DNA from: Tautonia sociabilis
GTDB taxonomy: Bacteria; Planctomycetota; Planctomycetia; Isosphaerales; Isosphaeraceae
NCBI RefSeq assembly: GCF_003977685.1
Contig: NZ_RYZH01000035.1
Coordinates: 1 to 64,000 of the forward strand
Direction: 5' to 3'
Length of the DNA stretch: 64,000 nucleotides
In this document: positions 17,046-26,034 of the stretch, in pieces
Layout: each line of letters begins with the position of its first letter
Numbering within the stretch: the stretch's first letter is position 1
Made by a program: the position numbers and the translations under genes
The notes under the pieces: model-generated
Database searches by the model: none
The model's input: only the letters and a program-made list of their open reading frames with translations
Told to the model about the DNA's origin: nothing

Positions 17046-19685
17046 ATGATAGGGGCGCCCTCGCCTTCCGCGAGCCCCCGAGACCGTCCCGATCCCCTCC
17101 TCGCGAGCCCCCTCCGAATCGTGGCCACCATCGACGCCCCGGCCGAAGCCCGAAGCTCCCGCAACCCCAGAGTCCGTCCGGAGTTACTCGCGCCGGCCGG
17201 CGACCGCGCCTGCCTGCTCGCCGCGATCGAGAACGGCGCCGACGCCGTCTACTTCGGCCTCCGGGGGCACAACGCGAGGGCCCGGGCCTCGAACTTCGAG
17301 CTGGACGAGCTGCCCGAGCTCATGGCGACGCTCCACCGCCGGGGGGTGCTCGGCTATGTCACGCTCAACACGCTGGTCTTCCCCGGAGAGCTGGAGGGGC
17401 TGGAGGAGATCGTGCGACGGGTGGCGGCGGCGGGGGTGGACGCCGCGATCGTGCAGGACATCGGCCTGGCCCGGCTCATCCGGGCGATCACGCCGGATCT
17501 GCAACTCCACGCCTCGACCCAGATGTCGATCACCAGCGCCGCCGGGGTCCGCATGGCCGAGGAGCTGGGGTGCTCCCGGGTCATCCTGGCTCGGGAGCTC
17601 TCTCTCAGGGAGATCGCCCGGATCCGGGCGCAGACGAGCCTGCCGGTGGAGGTCTTCGTCCACGGGGCGCTCTGCGTCGCGTACTCGGGCCAGTGCCTGA
17701 CGAGCGAGGCCCTCGGAGGACGGTCGGCCAACCGGGGAGAGTGCGCCCAGGCGTGCCGGATGGAATACGAGATCATCCGGGACGGCGAGCGGGTGGATCT
17801 GAGGGACATCGCGTACCTGCTCAGCCCGCAGGATCTCGCGGCGTTTGACCTGGTGCCCAAGCTCGTTGAGCTGGGCGTCTCCAGCCTGAAGATCGAGGGG
17901 AGGCTGAAAGCTCCGGAGTACGTCGCCGGCATCACGAAGAACTACCGGAAGGCGATCGACGCGGCGATCGAGGGCCGTCCGTCCCCGATCGGCGAGGGGG
18001 ACTCCTACGAGATGGCGATGTCCTTCTCCCGGGGCTTCAGCCACGGCTTCCTCGACGGCAACAACCACAAGGCGCTGGTCCGGGGAGACTACGCCAAGAA
18101 GCGAGGAGTGTTCCTCGGACGGGTCGCCGGGGTGGTCGGCGGTCGAGTGCTGGTCGACCTCGCGTCGCCGGTCAAGCCGGGGGACGGGGTCGTCTTCGAC
18201 GCCTCCCCGGACGGCGAGGCGCCGGAGCAGGGGGGGCGGGTCTACGAGGTCGATCGGCCCTCCCGAGGGCGTCGGCTTCCCCAGCTTCCCGGAGGGGCCG
18301 AGGGGCTCTCGACCGGCCCGGCCCTCCTCGGTTTCGGGCGCCGGGACCTGGACCCGGATCGGATCGTCCCGGGGCAGCGCGTCTGGAAGACGGACGATCC
18401 CGAGCTGACCCGCCGGCTGCGCAAGTCGTTCGAGGGGGGGCCGAAGCGGTTGGTGGATCTGGATCTGAGCGTCCGGGCGGTCGCCGGGGAGCCGCTGCGG
18501 ATCGAGGGGACGACCGCGACGGGGTTCCACGCCGCTGCCGAGTCGGAATCGCCGCTGGAGGCCGCCCGGAGCCGGCCGGCGGAGGAGGCCGCGATCCGGG
18601 AGCAGCTCGACCGCCTCGGCGGCACGATCTACCGGCTCAGGAACGCCAAGCTGACGGTCGAGGGGGGGCCGATGGTCCCGCTCAGCCTGTTGAACGAGCT
18701 GAGGAGACGTCTCGTCGCCCGGCTGGAGGAGGCCGCCGCGATGGCCCCGCCGAGGGCGATCGCCGAGGCCCCGGTCCTCCCGCGATTGCGAGACGCGTTG
18801 CGGGCTCGGGCCGCCTCGGAACCGGCGGGAGACGACTCGCCCCCGGTGCTCTCGGCCCTCTGCCGGACGGTGGAGCAGGTCGAGGCGGCCCGGGACGCCG
18901 GGGCGGGGGCGATCTACCTCGATTTCGCCGACATCAAGCGGTTCGGCGAGGCGGTGGCGCTGGCCCGTCGCGGGGCCGGCTCCCCCCCGGTCTTCATCGC
19001 GACGACCCGGATCGAGAAGCCGGGAGAGGCGAACCTCTTCCGGTACCTGGCGAAGCAGGGGGCCGACGGCCTGCTCGTCAGGAACGCGGGCGGCCTCGCC
19101 TTCTGCTCCCGGCAGCGGATCCCGTTCGTAGCGGACTTCTCGCTGAACGCGAGCAACGACCTGAGCGTCGAGTGGTTCAAGGCCAGCGGCGCCCTCCGGG
19201 TGACGGCGTCCTACGACCTGAGCGCCGACCAGCTCTTCGACCTGCTGAAGGCCGCGCCGCCGAGTTGGCTGGAGATCGTAATCCATCAACAGATACCAAT
19301 GTTTCATATGGAGCACTGCGTCTTCTGCGCCTTCCTCTCCCCCGGCACCGATAAGACGAATTGCGGGCGCCCCTGCGACCGGCACGAGGTGCTCCTGAGG
19401 GACCGGGTCGGCATGGAGCACCCGCTGACGGCGGACGTGGGCTGCCGGAACACGCTGTTCAACGCCGTTCCCCAGACGGCCGCCGAGTACCTGCCGGCGC
19501 TGGTCCGCAAGGGGCTTCGGCACCTCCGGGTCGAGTTCCTGCACGACCGTCCCGAGGCGGTGAGCCGGGTGCTGGGCCTGTATGCCGACGCCCTCGCCGG
19601 GCGTCGAGACGCCCGGACGCTCTGGAAGGAGCTCAAGGCGACGAGCCATTACGGCGTCACCCGGGGGCAGCTCGCGGTGATCTGA
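17046..19685 (+). CDS. Peptidase U32 family protein with DUF3656-type C-terminus
   Basis: The 879-residue protein begins its conserved core at RPELLAPAGDRACLLAAIENG (about residue 44). It contains the U32 patterns GADAVYFG, LHASTQMSITSAAG, VEVFVHGALCVAYSGQCL and NRGECAQACRMEYE. The last two carry the cysteines that in RlhA/TrhP-type proteins support iron-sulfur-dependent RNA hydroxylation. A later FHMEHCVFCAFLSPGTDKTNCGRPCDRHE segment adds more cysteines, as in E. coli RlhA (YdcP). Whether it is an RNA-modifying enzyme or a peptidase cannot be decided here; the RlhA-like reading is favoured by length and cysteine pattern. The start is uncertain: ATG 17046 or GTG 17121, neither with a clear Shine-Dalgarno. 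Confidence 0.85.
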   Translation: MIGAPSPSASPRDRPDPLLASPLRIVATIDAPAEARSSRNPRVRPELLAPAGDRACLLAAIENGADAVYFGLRGHNARARASNFELDELPELMATLHRRGVLGYVTLNTLVFPGELEGLEEIVRRVAAAGVDAAIVQDIGLARLIRAITPDLQLHASTQMSITSAAGVRMAEELGCSRVILARELSLREIARIRAQTSLPVEVFVHGALCVAYSGQCLTSEALGGRSANRGECAQACRMEYEIIRDGERVDLRDIAYLLSPQDLAAFDLVPKLVELGVSSLKIEGRLKAPEYVAGITKNYRKAIDAAIEGRPSPIGEGDSYEMAMSFSRGFSHGFLDGNNHKALVRGDYAKKRGVFLGRVAGVVGGRVLVDLASPVKPGDGVVFDASPDGEAPEQGGRVYEVDRPSRGRRLPQLPGGAEGLSTGPALLGFGRRDLDPDRIVPGQRVWKTDDPELTRRLRKSFEGGPKRLVDLDLSVRAVAGEPLRIEGTTATGFHAAAESESPLEAARSRPAEEAAIREQLDRLGGTIYRLRNAKLTVEGGPMVPLSLLNELRRRLVARLEEAAAMAPPRAIAEAPVLPRLRDALRARAASEPAGDDSPPVLSALCRTVEQVEAARDAGAGAIYLDFADIKRFGEAVALARRGAGSPPVFIATTRIEKPGEANLFRYLAKQGADGLLVRNAGGLAFCSRQRIPFVADFSLNASNDLSVEWFKASGALRVTASYDLSADQLFDLLKAAPPSWLEIVIHQQIPMFHMEHCVFCAFLSPGTDKTNCGRPCDRHEVLLRDRVGMEHPLTADVGCRNTLFNAVPQTAAEYLPALVRKGLRHLRVEFLHDRPEAVSRVLGLYADALAGRRDARTLWKELKATSHYGVTRGQLAVI

Positions 19686-20002
19686 CCGGGATCGGGTCCG
19701 GCTGGGTCGATGGCGGAAACCTTGCGCCCTGGCGAGGTTCCTACCGCCCGCCCCGGGGGCTTGCGGGGGGAAATCGGTTGATCCCGGGTCGTCCGGATTG
19801 CCGATGAACCGGGGCGATGGGGTGTCCCGCCGGGATCGACGGATCGGCCCGGGGGGTGTCCCTTGCCAGCTCCAGCGAACGAACCCCGGGGCGCGACCGG
19901 ATCGGTACCAGGCCCAAGCCAGGCCCAGGCCCCACCGATCCCCCAAGGCCCCCGGGACCACCGGACGGCCAGCCCTGGCCGAGCGAGGAAAGGATACCGA
20001 TC
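19686..20002. other. Intergenic region with no recognised feature
   Basis: About 317 GC-rich bases between the U32 gene and the lipoprotein gene. I see no convincing promoter, hairpin or short gene. CGAGGAAAGG near 19983-19992 is the likely ribosome-binding site for the next gene. Confidence 0.35.
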
Positions 20003-20440
20003 ATGTCGCGGCCCAGCCTGCTCGTCCTGGTCGCCTCGGTGGCGGCCGCATCGGTCGGGTGCGCACACTGCGATACCTGCGATGACTTCCCGGCCCCGTG
20101 CACCGGGCCCAACTGCGGCTATCCGTACCAGGTGACGCTCCCGATGGAAGGGGAGATGATCGTCGAGCCGATTGTCGGCGGCCCGATGGGAATGCCCGCC
20201 GGCCCGATGGGAATGCCCGCCGGCTCGATCGTCTCCGGGCCGATCACCCCCGGGTCAGGGGGAGCCGCCGCCCCGCCGCCGCCGAGCGTCGGCGCGTCGC
20301 CTTCTGGGGGGTCGTCGACCGCCCCCCGCGCCGGGGCCGGGGCCGGGACCGGATCGGACTCGCCGCCCCCCGCCACCGACCCCGCGGACCTTCCCCTGCC
20401 GCCGGGCACCTCGCCGTTCGGCGGGACCACTCCGAACTGA
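20003..20440 (+). CDS. Small Pro/Gly-rich putative lipoprotein
   Basis: The 145-residue protein has a short signal peptide (MSRPSLLVLVASVAAASVGC) ending in a lipobox-like SVGC with Cys20 as the possible lipidation site. The mature part starts with several cysteines (AHCDTCDDFPAPCTGPNCGY) and continues as a low-complexity tail rich in Pro, Gly, Ala and Ser, including two copies of GPMGMPA. Secreted Cys-start/Pro-Gly proteins of this sort are common in Planctomycetes; the function is unknown. The start follows AGGAAAGG by about 10 bases. Confidence 0.65.
   Translation: MSRPSLLVLVASVAAASVGCAHCDTCDDFPAPCTGPNCGYPYQVTLPMEGEMIVEPIVGGPMGMPAGPMGMPAGSIVSGPITPGSGGAAAPPPPSVGASPSGGSSTAPRAGAGAGTGSDSPPPATDPADLPLPPGTSPFGGTTPN
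20180..20221 (+). repeat. Two tandem copies of a 21-bp in-frame repeat
   Basis: Two identical 21-base units, 20180-20200 and 20201-20221, encode the repeated GPMGMPA of the lipoprotein. The repeat is in frame and could expand or contract without disrupting the gene. Confidence 0.85.
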
Positions 20441-20647
20441 TCGTCCTCGGGCCCGAGTCGACGATCGACCGGCCGGGCCGGAGGGAGCAGGCGCTTCCCC
20501 CGGCCCGAGCCCGTTCCCGGAAGGCCGACCTTCCGGTATCGTAGCGACGATCGCGCGGCGGTGAGCGGCGAGGGTCGCCCGGGGATCGCAACCCTCCCGG
20601 CGCGGGCCGCGACGCCGCCTTTCCAGGCACCGGAGGGGAGGCCCGCC

Positions 20648-20995
20648 ATGAAGCTGATCGTCGCCATCATCCAGCCCACGAAGCTCGAGGCCGTCAAGCT
20701 CGCGCTCTCGAAGGTCGAGGTCTACCGCCTCACCGTCATGGACGTCCAGGGCTTCGGCCGCCAGAAGGGGTTCACCGAGGTCTACCGAGGCCACGAGTTC
20801 ACCGTCAACCTGCTTCGCAAGATCGAGCTACAGATCGCCGTGAACGAGGACTTCGTCGAGCCGACGATCAACGCCATCATCGACGCCGCCCGATCCGGGC
20901 CCGAGGGGGCGATCGGCGACGGGAAGATCTTCGTCCTCCCCCTGGAGGATTGCATCCGCATCCGCACCGGAGAGCGCGGGCCGGAGGCCATCTGA
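20648..20995 (+). CDS. Nitrogen regulatory protein P-II
   Basis: The 115-residue protein is a PII signal protein that reports ATP/ADP and 2-oxoglutarate to nitrogen targets. The family signature GFGRQKGFTEVYRG (T-loop) includes the tyrosine uridylylated in GlnB, and the C-terminal GDGKIFVLP...CIRIRTGE signature is present. The B-loop reads RSGPEGAIGDGKIF, about three residues longer than the TGKIGDGKIF of E. coli GlnB, near the nucleotide phosphates. No amtB, glnA or glnD gene is nearby, so GlnB and GlnK cannot be told apart by context. GGAGGGGAGG precedes ATG 20648. Confidence 0.93.
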   Translation: MKLIVAIIQPTKLEAVKLALSKVEVYRLTVMDVQGFGRQKGFTEVYRGHEFTVNLLRKIELQIAVNEDFVEPTINAIIDAARSGPEGAIGDGKIFVLPLEDCIRIRTGERGPEAI

Positions 20996-21087
20996 CCGCC
21001 AGCTCCGGTCGAATCCGACGCGGCGCGATCCGGGATCCGCCGCCACCCACCTCGACTCCTCGATTTCGCACCCTCGAGGGCCGCACC

Positions 21088-21486
21088 ATGGCCGAGACCG
21101 ACGCGGGCCCCCCTCCCGGAGGGCCCGACGGGCTGCTGCTGAGCAAGGACCTGATCTTCACCAGCAAAATCACCGGGACGGCGAGGGAACTGGGCCATCG
21201 GGTCCTGGTGGCCGGCACCGAGGAGCTGGCGCGGTCGATGATCGAGCAATGGCGGCCCCGGGGGGTCTTCGTCGACCTGTCGGCCGGGGAGATGGTGCGG
21301 CCCGAGGCGCTGATGGCCTACCGAGCGATCGCGCCGGAGACTCGGTTCGTCGCCTTCGGGTCGCACGTCGACGCGAAGGCCCTGGGGGACGCATGGGATG
21401 CCGGCTGCGAGGAGGTCCTGCCGCGCAGCCGGTTCACCGCCGAGCTGCCCGAGCTGATTCGTCGGCTTCTCGGTCCGGAGGGCTGA
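21088..21486 (+). CDS. Degenerate response-regulator receiver-like protein
   Basis: The 132-residue protein follows the alternating strand-helix order of a receiver domain: KDLIFTSKI, ELGHRVLVAG, RPRGVFVDLSAGEM with an Asp at the usual phospho-acceptor position, a TRFVAFGSH strand, and CEEVLPRSRFTAELPELI. The early acidic pair that binds magnesium is not evident, and the conserved Lys after strand 5 is replaced by PRS. It is therefore probably a pseudo-receiver that does not use normal phosphorylation. It lies 92 bases after the PII gene on the same strand; its last 53 bases overlap the end of the convergent hydrolase gene. Confidence 0.6.
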   Translation: MAETDAGPPPGGPDGLLLSKDLIFTSKITGTARELGHRVLVAGTEELARSMIEQWRPRGVFVDLSAGEMVRPEALMAYRAIAPETRFVAFGSHVDAKALGDAWDAGCEEVLPRSRFTAELPELIRRLLGPEG

Positions 21487-22480
21487 CCGGATTTCCGGAA
21501 GGCTCCTCGCCGTCTCCAGGTCGGCTGATCGCCGTCACGATCGCCTTCGCCATCGCCTCCCGGACGCGGGGGCGGGCCAGGGCGGCGGGAAAGCGGTGGG
21601 TGAGGTCGGTGTGCGAAGCGTCGAACATCCCCAGCCGGGTCCCCAGGCCGGGCAAGAACTGGTCCTCGGCGGCGACGAGCCCGTCGTTCGGACCGTAGTA
21701 CGTCTCCAGGTAGCGGGCGACCGGACGGCGGAGGGGGGGCTGGCGCTCGGGAGGGGCGATGGCCTCGATGTAGAAGGTCCGGGGGCCGACAATCGGGATC
21801 GACGCGGCGTGCTCCCGGAGCAGGGTCTTCCAGAAATCCCGGGCGGCGTCCCGGGCCAGGTCGGCAAGGCCCTGGTGCTTCCCCCGGTCGAGCTTGCGGG
21901 CCTCGATGGAGCGAAAGAGCCTGCCCAGCAGTCGGGCCCGGGGAGGCATCCGGTCGTCCATGGGAGTGCCGGTGCCGAGCACGTAGTCGGCGGCGCCGCT
22001 GCCGCCGAACGGCCCCTGGATGAGGAACAGCGCGGCCACGTGCCGGCTGACGAACTGGGGCTCCATCATCGCGAAGGCCAGCGCGTCACAGGCCCCCCGG
22101 CTGTGGCCGATGACCACGATCGGCTCGGGGCCGAGCCTCGACGCGGCCAGGAACTCGTCTCGGATGGCACCCAGGTTCTCCTCGAAGGTGGCGTCGGAGC
22201 TGGGAGCGATCTCGAAGATCGCCTCTCTCGGGACGCCCATTGCGCGCAGCTCGGCGGTGATCTGGCTGAAATAGCCGGGCATCCGCTCGTTCAACAACCC
22301 GAGGACGAAGACATAGCGATATCCCCGGGCCTGCTCCAGCACGCCCTTCTCTAGCGGCATCCTCCCCTCGGAAGCCTCCCGGAACCAGGAGCGGAACTCC
22401 TCCGGATCGATCTTCGGGGCGGGATGCAAGCCGCCGACCAGCAGCAGGGCCTTGATGACGAGCGCGGGGACCGGTCCCAT
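21434..22480 (-). CDS. Alpha/beta-hydrolase-fold protein (lipase-like, GHSRG motif)
   Basis: The 348-residue protein contains a nucleophile elbow PIVVIGHSRGACDALAFA, preceded by a strand-rich start (GYRYVFVLGLLNERMPGY) and followed by an oxyanion-like segment (ALFLIQGPFGGSGAADYV). A late GPNDGLVAAEDQFLP gives a likely Asp and DASHTDLTHRF a likely His, completing a triad. A short hydrophobic N-terminus (ALVIKALLLVGGL) could be a signal. The substrate is unknown. ATG 22480 has GGGAGGA about 5 bases upstream. The 3' end overlaps the convergent receiver-like gene by 53 bases; the 5' end is divergent from the membrane-protein gene at 22666. Confidence 0.72.
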   Translation of the reverse strand: MGPVPALVIKALLLVGGLHPAPKIDPEEFRSWFREASEGRMPLEKGVLEQARGYRYVFVLGLLNERMPGYFSQITAELRAMGVPREAIFEIAPSSDATFEENLGAIRDEFLAASRLGPEPIVVIGHSRGACDALAFAMMEPQFVSRHVAALFLIQGPFGGSGAADYVLGTGTPMDDRMPPRARLLGRLFRSIEARKLDRGKHQGLADLARDAARDFWKTLLREHAASIPIVGPRTFYIEAIAPPERQPPLRRPVARYLETYYGPNDGLVAAEDQFLPGLGTRLGMFDASHTDLTHRFPAALARPRVREAMAKAIVTAISRPGDGEEPSGNPVSPPDREADESARAARR

Positions 22481-22665
22481 GACGTCCTCCCGGGGCGGTT
22501 CCGAGTCGGGCCGGAGGGGAGGCCCCCGGCGCTCCCCAGTGTACACGGTCTCCCGGCGAGCAGGGCCTCCCGACCCCGGCCCGGCGCTTCATCCCGCCCA
22601 GGAGCGAGTTCGAGGTTTGCGACAATCGGGCTGGAACCACTCGAGAACGAGAAGAAGGAGGGGCG

Positions 22666-24042
22666 ATGAGGCTCGGAGATCAAATCGCGAGGGCGGGGTT
22701 CGTCGCGCTGGCGGTCGGCCTGGGGTGGGGGATCCGGGGGGATTTCGGGCACAACGTCGGCGCCATGTACCCCGGAGCGGCGCTGGGACTGGCCTTGGCC
22801 TTCGTGAGCGGGCAGCGTTCGCTCTTCCGCTGGATGCCGATCCTGGCCGCACTCTCGGCGCTGGCGATCGGCTCCGGCGGGACGATGAGCTACGGCCTTC
22901 TCCACGGCTACGCCCAGGCGGACACCTTCATCAATTATTCCTACGGGTTCCTGACTCTGTTCCTTCAGGGATCGGCCTGGGGGACCTTCGGTGGCGCCCT
23001 GATCGGCCTGATGCTGGAGCGCCGGCCGATGCGAACCTCGGACTGGCTCGGTTTGGGCGGGAGCATCCTCATTGGAGGGTGGCTGATCGGCTTCCTGGTC
23101 GTCCGGGGGCTGGGATTCCAAATCAACCCGCCCCGGAACAACAGCTCGATCGTCTTCATGGGGGCGGCGATCGGCCAGTTCATCTGGCTGGCCTGCAACG
23201 ACCGTCCGACGGGACTTCGGGGCGCCTTCCTCGGCTACGTCGGCTTCGGCCTGGGAATGGCCGGCGGCCGACTGCTCGGGAACCTGGCGAACGTGATGCA
23301 GGGGGAGTTCGGCTTCACCATCAACCACTGGAACGTGATGGAAGTCTCCTGCGGCCTGATCGGAGGGTTCATCTACACCATGGGCATGGTGAACCGGGCC
23401 TATCCCGACCCTCCGAAGGAGAAGAACATCGACCTGGCGTCGGTCTTCGGGATCGTCTTCGTGCTCGGCCTGATCCCACTCTGGCACCGCGTCACCCGGA
23501 TCGACCCCGAGGAGACGCTGTCCTCCTGGGCCGACCAGTTGAGCGCCGCCGGGGTGGCCGACCCCAACGCGGCCGCCTCCATGACCTTGCGACTGCTCGA
23601 CGGCTCCTGCGTGCTCGGATTCGTCGGAGTGGCGCTGTGGTTGTGGATCCATTTCCGAGGGATCTTGCGTGGGGCGGCGCTGCCGGTCCTCTGGCTCTCG
23701 GGGACGATGCTGCTGTTCCAGAACCTGAACGCGCTGTACTTCCTCCTGCCTCCCCGAGACGGCTACGTGAACATGCATCACGTGTTCTGGGTCCTGCTCG
23801 CGCTGATGGTGATTTATGCGGCCATCGCCCGGCCATCGCCGTCGGAGGTCCCCGAGGCGGCGGAAGGGGGGCCGAGGTTCGCGTGGCGGAGGTGGATCGT
23901 CGGGACCCTGGCGGCGTTTGCGATGATCGTCGCGCTGGCGGGGGCGATCAACGGCGAGGCGACGATGGCCTCGGCGAACACGAGATGGCCGGCCTGGAGC
24001 TGGCGAGACGGCCCGTTCCCCGGCCGGGCCCCCGCTCCCTGA
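22666..24042 (+). CDS. Polytopic membrane protein of unknown function
   Basis: The 458-residue protein has about eleven hydrophobic segments spread over its length, among them FVALAVGLGWGIRGDFGHNV, WMPILAALSALAIGSGG, LGLGGSILIGGWLIGFLVV, SIVFMGAAIGQFIWLA, LASVFGIVFVLGLIPLW and FWVLLALMVIYAAIA. Conserved-looking polar motifs inside membrane regions (GIRGDFGHNVGAMYPG, FTINHWNVMEVSCG, NMHHVFWVLL) suggest a transporter or membrane enzyme rather than a simple anchor, but I do not recognise the family. AAGGAGG stands 7 bases before ATG 22666. It is divergent from the hydrolase and convergent with the sulfatase-like gene. Confidence 0.75.
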   Translation: MRLGDQIARAGFVALAVGLGWGIRGDFGHNVGAMYPGAALGLALAFVSGQRSLFRWMPILAALSALAIGSGGTMSYGLLHGYAQADTFINYSYGFLTLFLQGSAWGTFGGALIGLMLERRPMRTSDWLGLGGSILIGGWLIGFLVVRGLGFQINPPRNNSSIVFMGAAIGQFIWLACNDRPTGLRGAFLGYVGFGLGMAGGRLLGNLANVMQGEFGFTINHWNVMEVSCGLIGGFIYTMGMVNRAYPDPPKEKNIDLASVFGIVFVLGLIPLWHRVTRIDPEETLSSWADQLSAAGVADPNAAASMTLRLLDGSCVLGFVGVALWLWIHFRGILRGAALPVLWLSGTMLLFQNLNALYFLLPPRDGYVNMHHVFWVLLALMVIYAAIARPSPSEVPEAAEGGPRFAWRRWIVGTLAAFAMIVALAGAINGEATMASANTRWPAWSWRDGPFPGRAPAP

Positions 24043-24105
24043 CGCTGATCGGTGCATCCCCGGAGGGCCCGGGCGTCAGGGCCCCGCCGGGGGAGCCGGA
24101 CCGAA

Positions 24106-26034
24106 TCAGCCGCCCGGATCGGCCAGGACGGCCCGAAACCGTTCGAGCATCGGCTCGGCCTGCGGGGAGGCAAGGTTGACCTGCTCTCCCGGATCGGACT
24201 GGAGGTCGTACAGCTCCTCGATGATCGCGTCCCGGCCCTCGGTGCGGATGTACTTGAGCGACTGCGGGTCGATGACCGCGATCATCGGGCCCCGGAAGAC
24301 GGGAGAGCGTCCCTCGTTCGGGGGAACGCTGTCCGGGCCGGGGACCGAGGCGACGACCATCGAGGTCGGTGCCGGGGAGCCGGGTCGTTCTTCCGACTCC
24401 CCGGCCTCCCTCCCCCTCCAGGAGTCGGCCAGCGATCGCCCGGGGAGCCGGGGGCCGGGGGAGCCGGCGAGGTCCAGGAGCGTGGCCGGGAGGTCGCGCA
24501 GGCTCACCACATCGTCGATCGCAAGCCCCTCGGGGACCATCCCAGGAGCGGCGATGACCAGCGGCACCCGGATCTGGTCGGCGTACAGGCTGACCCCGTG
24601 GCCGAAGAGCCCGTGCTCGCCGAACGCCTCGCCGTGGTCGGACGTGACGACGACGACCGTCTCGTCGAGCAGGCCCCGGCGGTCGAGCTCCCGGAAGAGG
24701 GCACCGAGCCGGTCGTCGAGGTGGGCGATGCAGGAGTCGTAGCCGTCGACCAGCAACTCCACCCGATCGGGGGGGACCTCCTCTTTTCCTTCGCTGAGCC
24801 ACCAGTCGGACAGGAAGGAGCGGTCGTCCTTCGAGGCCGGCGGGCGACCGAAGCGGTGCTCGGCCCCGGGGGGGACGACGTAGGGGTCGTGCGCGTCGAA
24901 GTAATTCAGGAAGGCGAAGAACGGCCGGTCGGGCCGGCGACGGCGATCGAGCCAGGAGAGGAAGCGGCGGTTGATCCGGTCGGCGTCGATCCGCTCGAAG
25001 CGGCGGAGCCAGGGCAGGGCCCCGGGGCGGATCGCATCGGCCCAGGAGCCGAGCCAGTCGACCAGCCGACCGCCGACCTCGGCGCTGGCGAGGACCGTCG
25101 CCGGAGTCGTCGGGAAGTCCTCGTAGCGATGGAAGCCCCGGGCCAGCCCGGTGGAATAGGACGTGTAGTAGGTGTTGGCCACGATCCCCACGGTGTCGTA
25201 GCCTCGGGCGCCGAACGCCTCGGCCAGGGTGGGCACGTCATTGTCGAGGGCCCCGTAGCGGCCAGGGACGACCTCGAACGGCCACCGGCCGGTCATGAGG
25301 CTGGCGTGCGAGGGAAGCGTCCAGGGGGCGGTCGACCGCGCTCCGGTGAAGGTCACGCCCCGGCGGGCGAGCGCGGCGAGCTGGGGAGTCGTCGGCCGGG
25401 CCCCCCCGGAGCCGGGGAGGCTCGTATGGTCGGCCCGAACCGTATCCATCACGATCAGCAGGACATTGGGCGCCCCCGTCGCGGGGGCCACGTCGTCCGG
25501 AGGCCCCGCCGGGAGGCCCCTCCACACCGCCAGACCGATCAGGATCACAATGAGCCCCGGGCACGTCACCCGGACCACCCAGCCGATGATCCTCCCCCCG
25601 GACCCGAAGATCCGGACGACGACGGACGCCGCCCCGGTCGAGAGCAGAAACAGGGCCCCCGGATAGAGCCCAGGGAAGAGCATCAGCAGCGTCGGCATCA
25701 TCGCCAGGGCCACCAGCAGCGTCGGAATCTCCCGACGAACCGGCCTTGGGAGCCGGGGAGCCAGGGCGATCAGCGGAGAGGAGACGGCGGCCAGCAGCAG
25801 CGCGTCAACCAGCGGGATCGTCCAGGGATAGGACTGGATCTTGCCGAGGTACGGCCAAACCTCCCCCGACCGGGCCCGGATCGCCAGAAAGGCGAACAAC
25901 TCCAGGAACCCGGCCAGAATTCCCACCCAAGACGCCAGGCCGAGCAACCCCAGTCGGGAGATCGGCGCCGAAGCGGCCTCCCGAGCAGGGCAGTCGTCGG
26001 CGACGCAGCTTCCGTGTTCGAGCGATCGAGTCAT
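24106..26034 (-). CDS. Membrane-anchored sulfatase-superfamily hydrolase with Thr nucleophile motif
   Basis: The 642-residue protein has four or five N-terminal membrane segments (about residues 25-175) and then an alkaline-phosphatase-superfamily catalytic domain. Metal-site motifs are NVLLIVMDTVRADH and VVVVTSDHGEAFGEHGLFGHG. The catalytic segment reads TAPWTLPSHASLMTG. At the position where sulfatases have Cys/Ser-x-Pro-Ser-Arg this has Thr-x-Pro-Ser-His, so no formylglycine can form and the protein may be a phospho-transferase or phosphodiesterase like LTA-synthase-type enzymes (inference). The arrangement of membrane domain then exported catalytic domain fits that reading. ATG 26034 is the best start. 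Confidence 0.82.
   Translation of the reverse strand: MTRSLEHGSCVADDCPAREAASAPISRLGLLGLASWVGILAGFLELFAFLAIRARSGEVWPYLGKIQSYPWTIPLVDALLLAAVSSPLIALAPRLPRPVRREIPTLLVALAMMPTLLMLFPGLYPGALFLLSTGAASVVVRIFGSGGRIIGWVVRVTCPGLIVILIGLAVWRGLPAGPPDDVAPATGAPNVLLIVMDTVRADHTSLPGSGGARPTTPQLAALARRGVTFTGARSTAPWTLPSHASLMTGRWPFEVVPGRYGALDNDVPTLAEAFGARGYDTVGIVANTYYTSYSTGLARGFHRYEDFPTTPATVLASAEVGGRLVDWLGSWADAIRPGALPWLRRFERIDADRINRRFLSWLDRRRRPDRPFFAFLNYFDAHDPYVVPPGAEHRFGRPPASKDDRSFLSDWWLSEGKEEVPPDRVELLVDGYDSCIAHLDDRLGALFRELDRRGLLDETVVVVTSDHGEAFGEHGLFGHGVSLYADQIRVPLVIAAPGMVPEGLAIDDVVSLRDLPATLLDLAGSPGPRLPGRSLADSWRGREAGESEERPGSPAPTSMVVASVPGPDSVPPNEGRSPVFRGPMIAVIDPQSLKYIRTEGRDAIIEELYDLQSDPGEQVNLASPQAEPMLERFRAVLADPGG

Noticed and set aside
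17184-19961. Minus-strand open frame opposite the U32 peptidase gene
   Set aside because: The plus strand has the cysteine and glycine motifs of U32 proteins; the antisense product is low-complexity.
24106-26034. Assignment as an arylsulfatase needing formylglycine activation
   Set aside because: The catalytic position is Thr-x-Pro-Ser-His, which cannot be converted to formylglycine; only superfamily membership is claimed.
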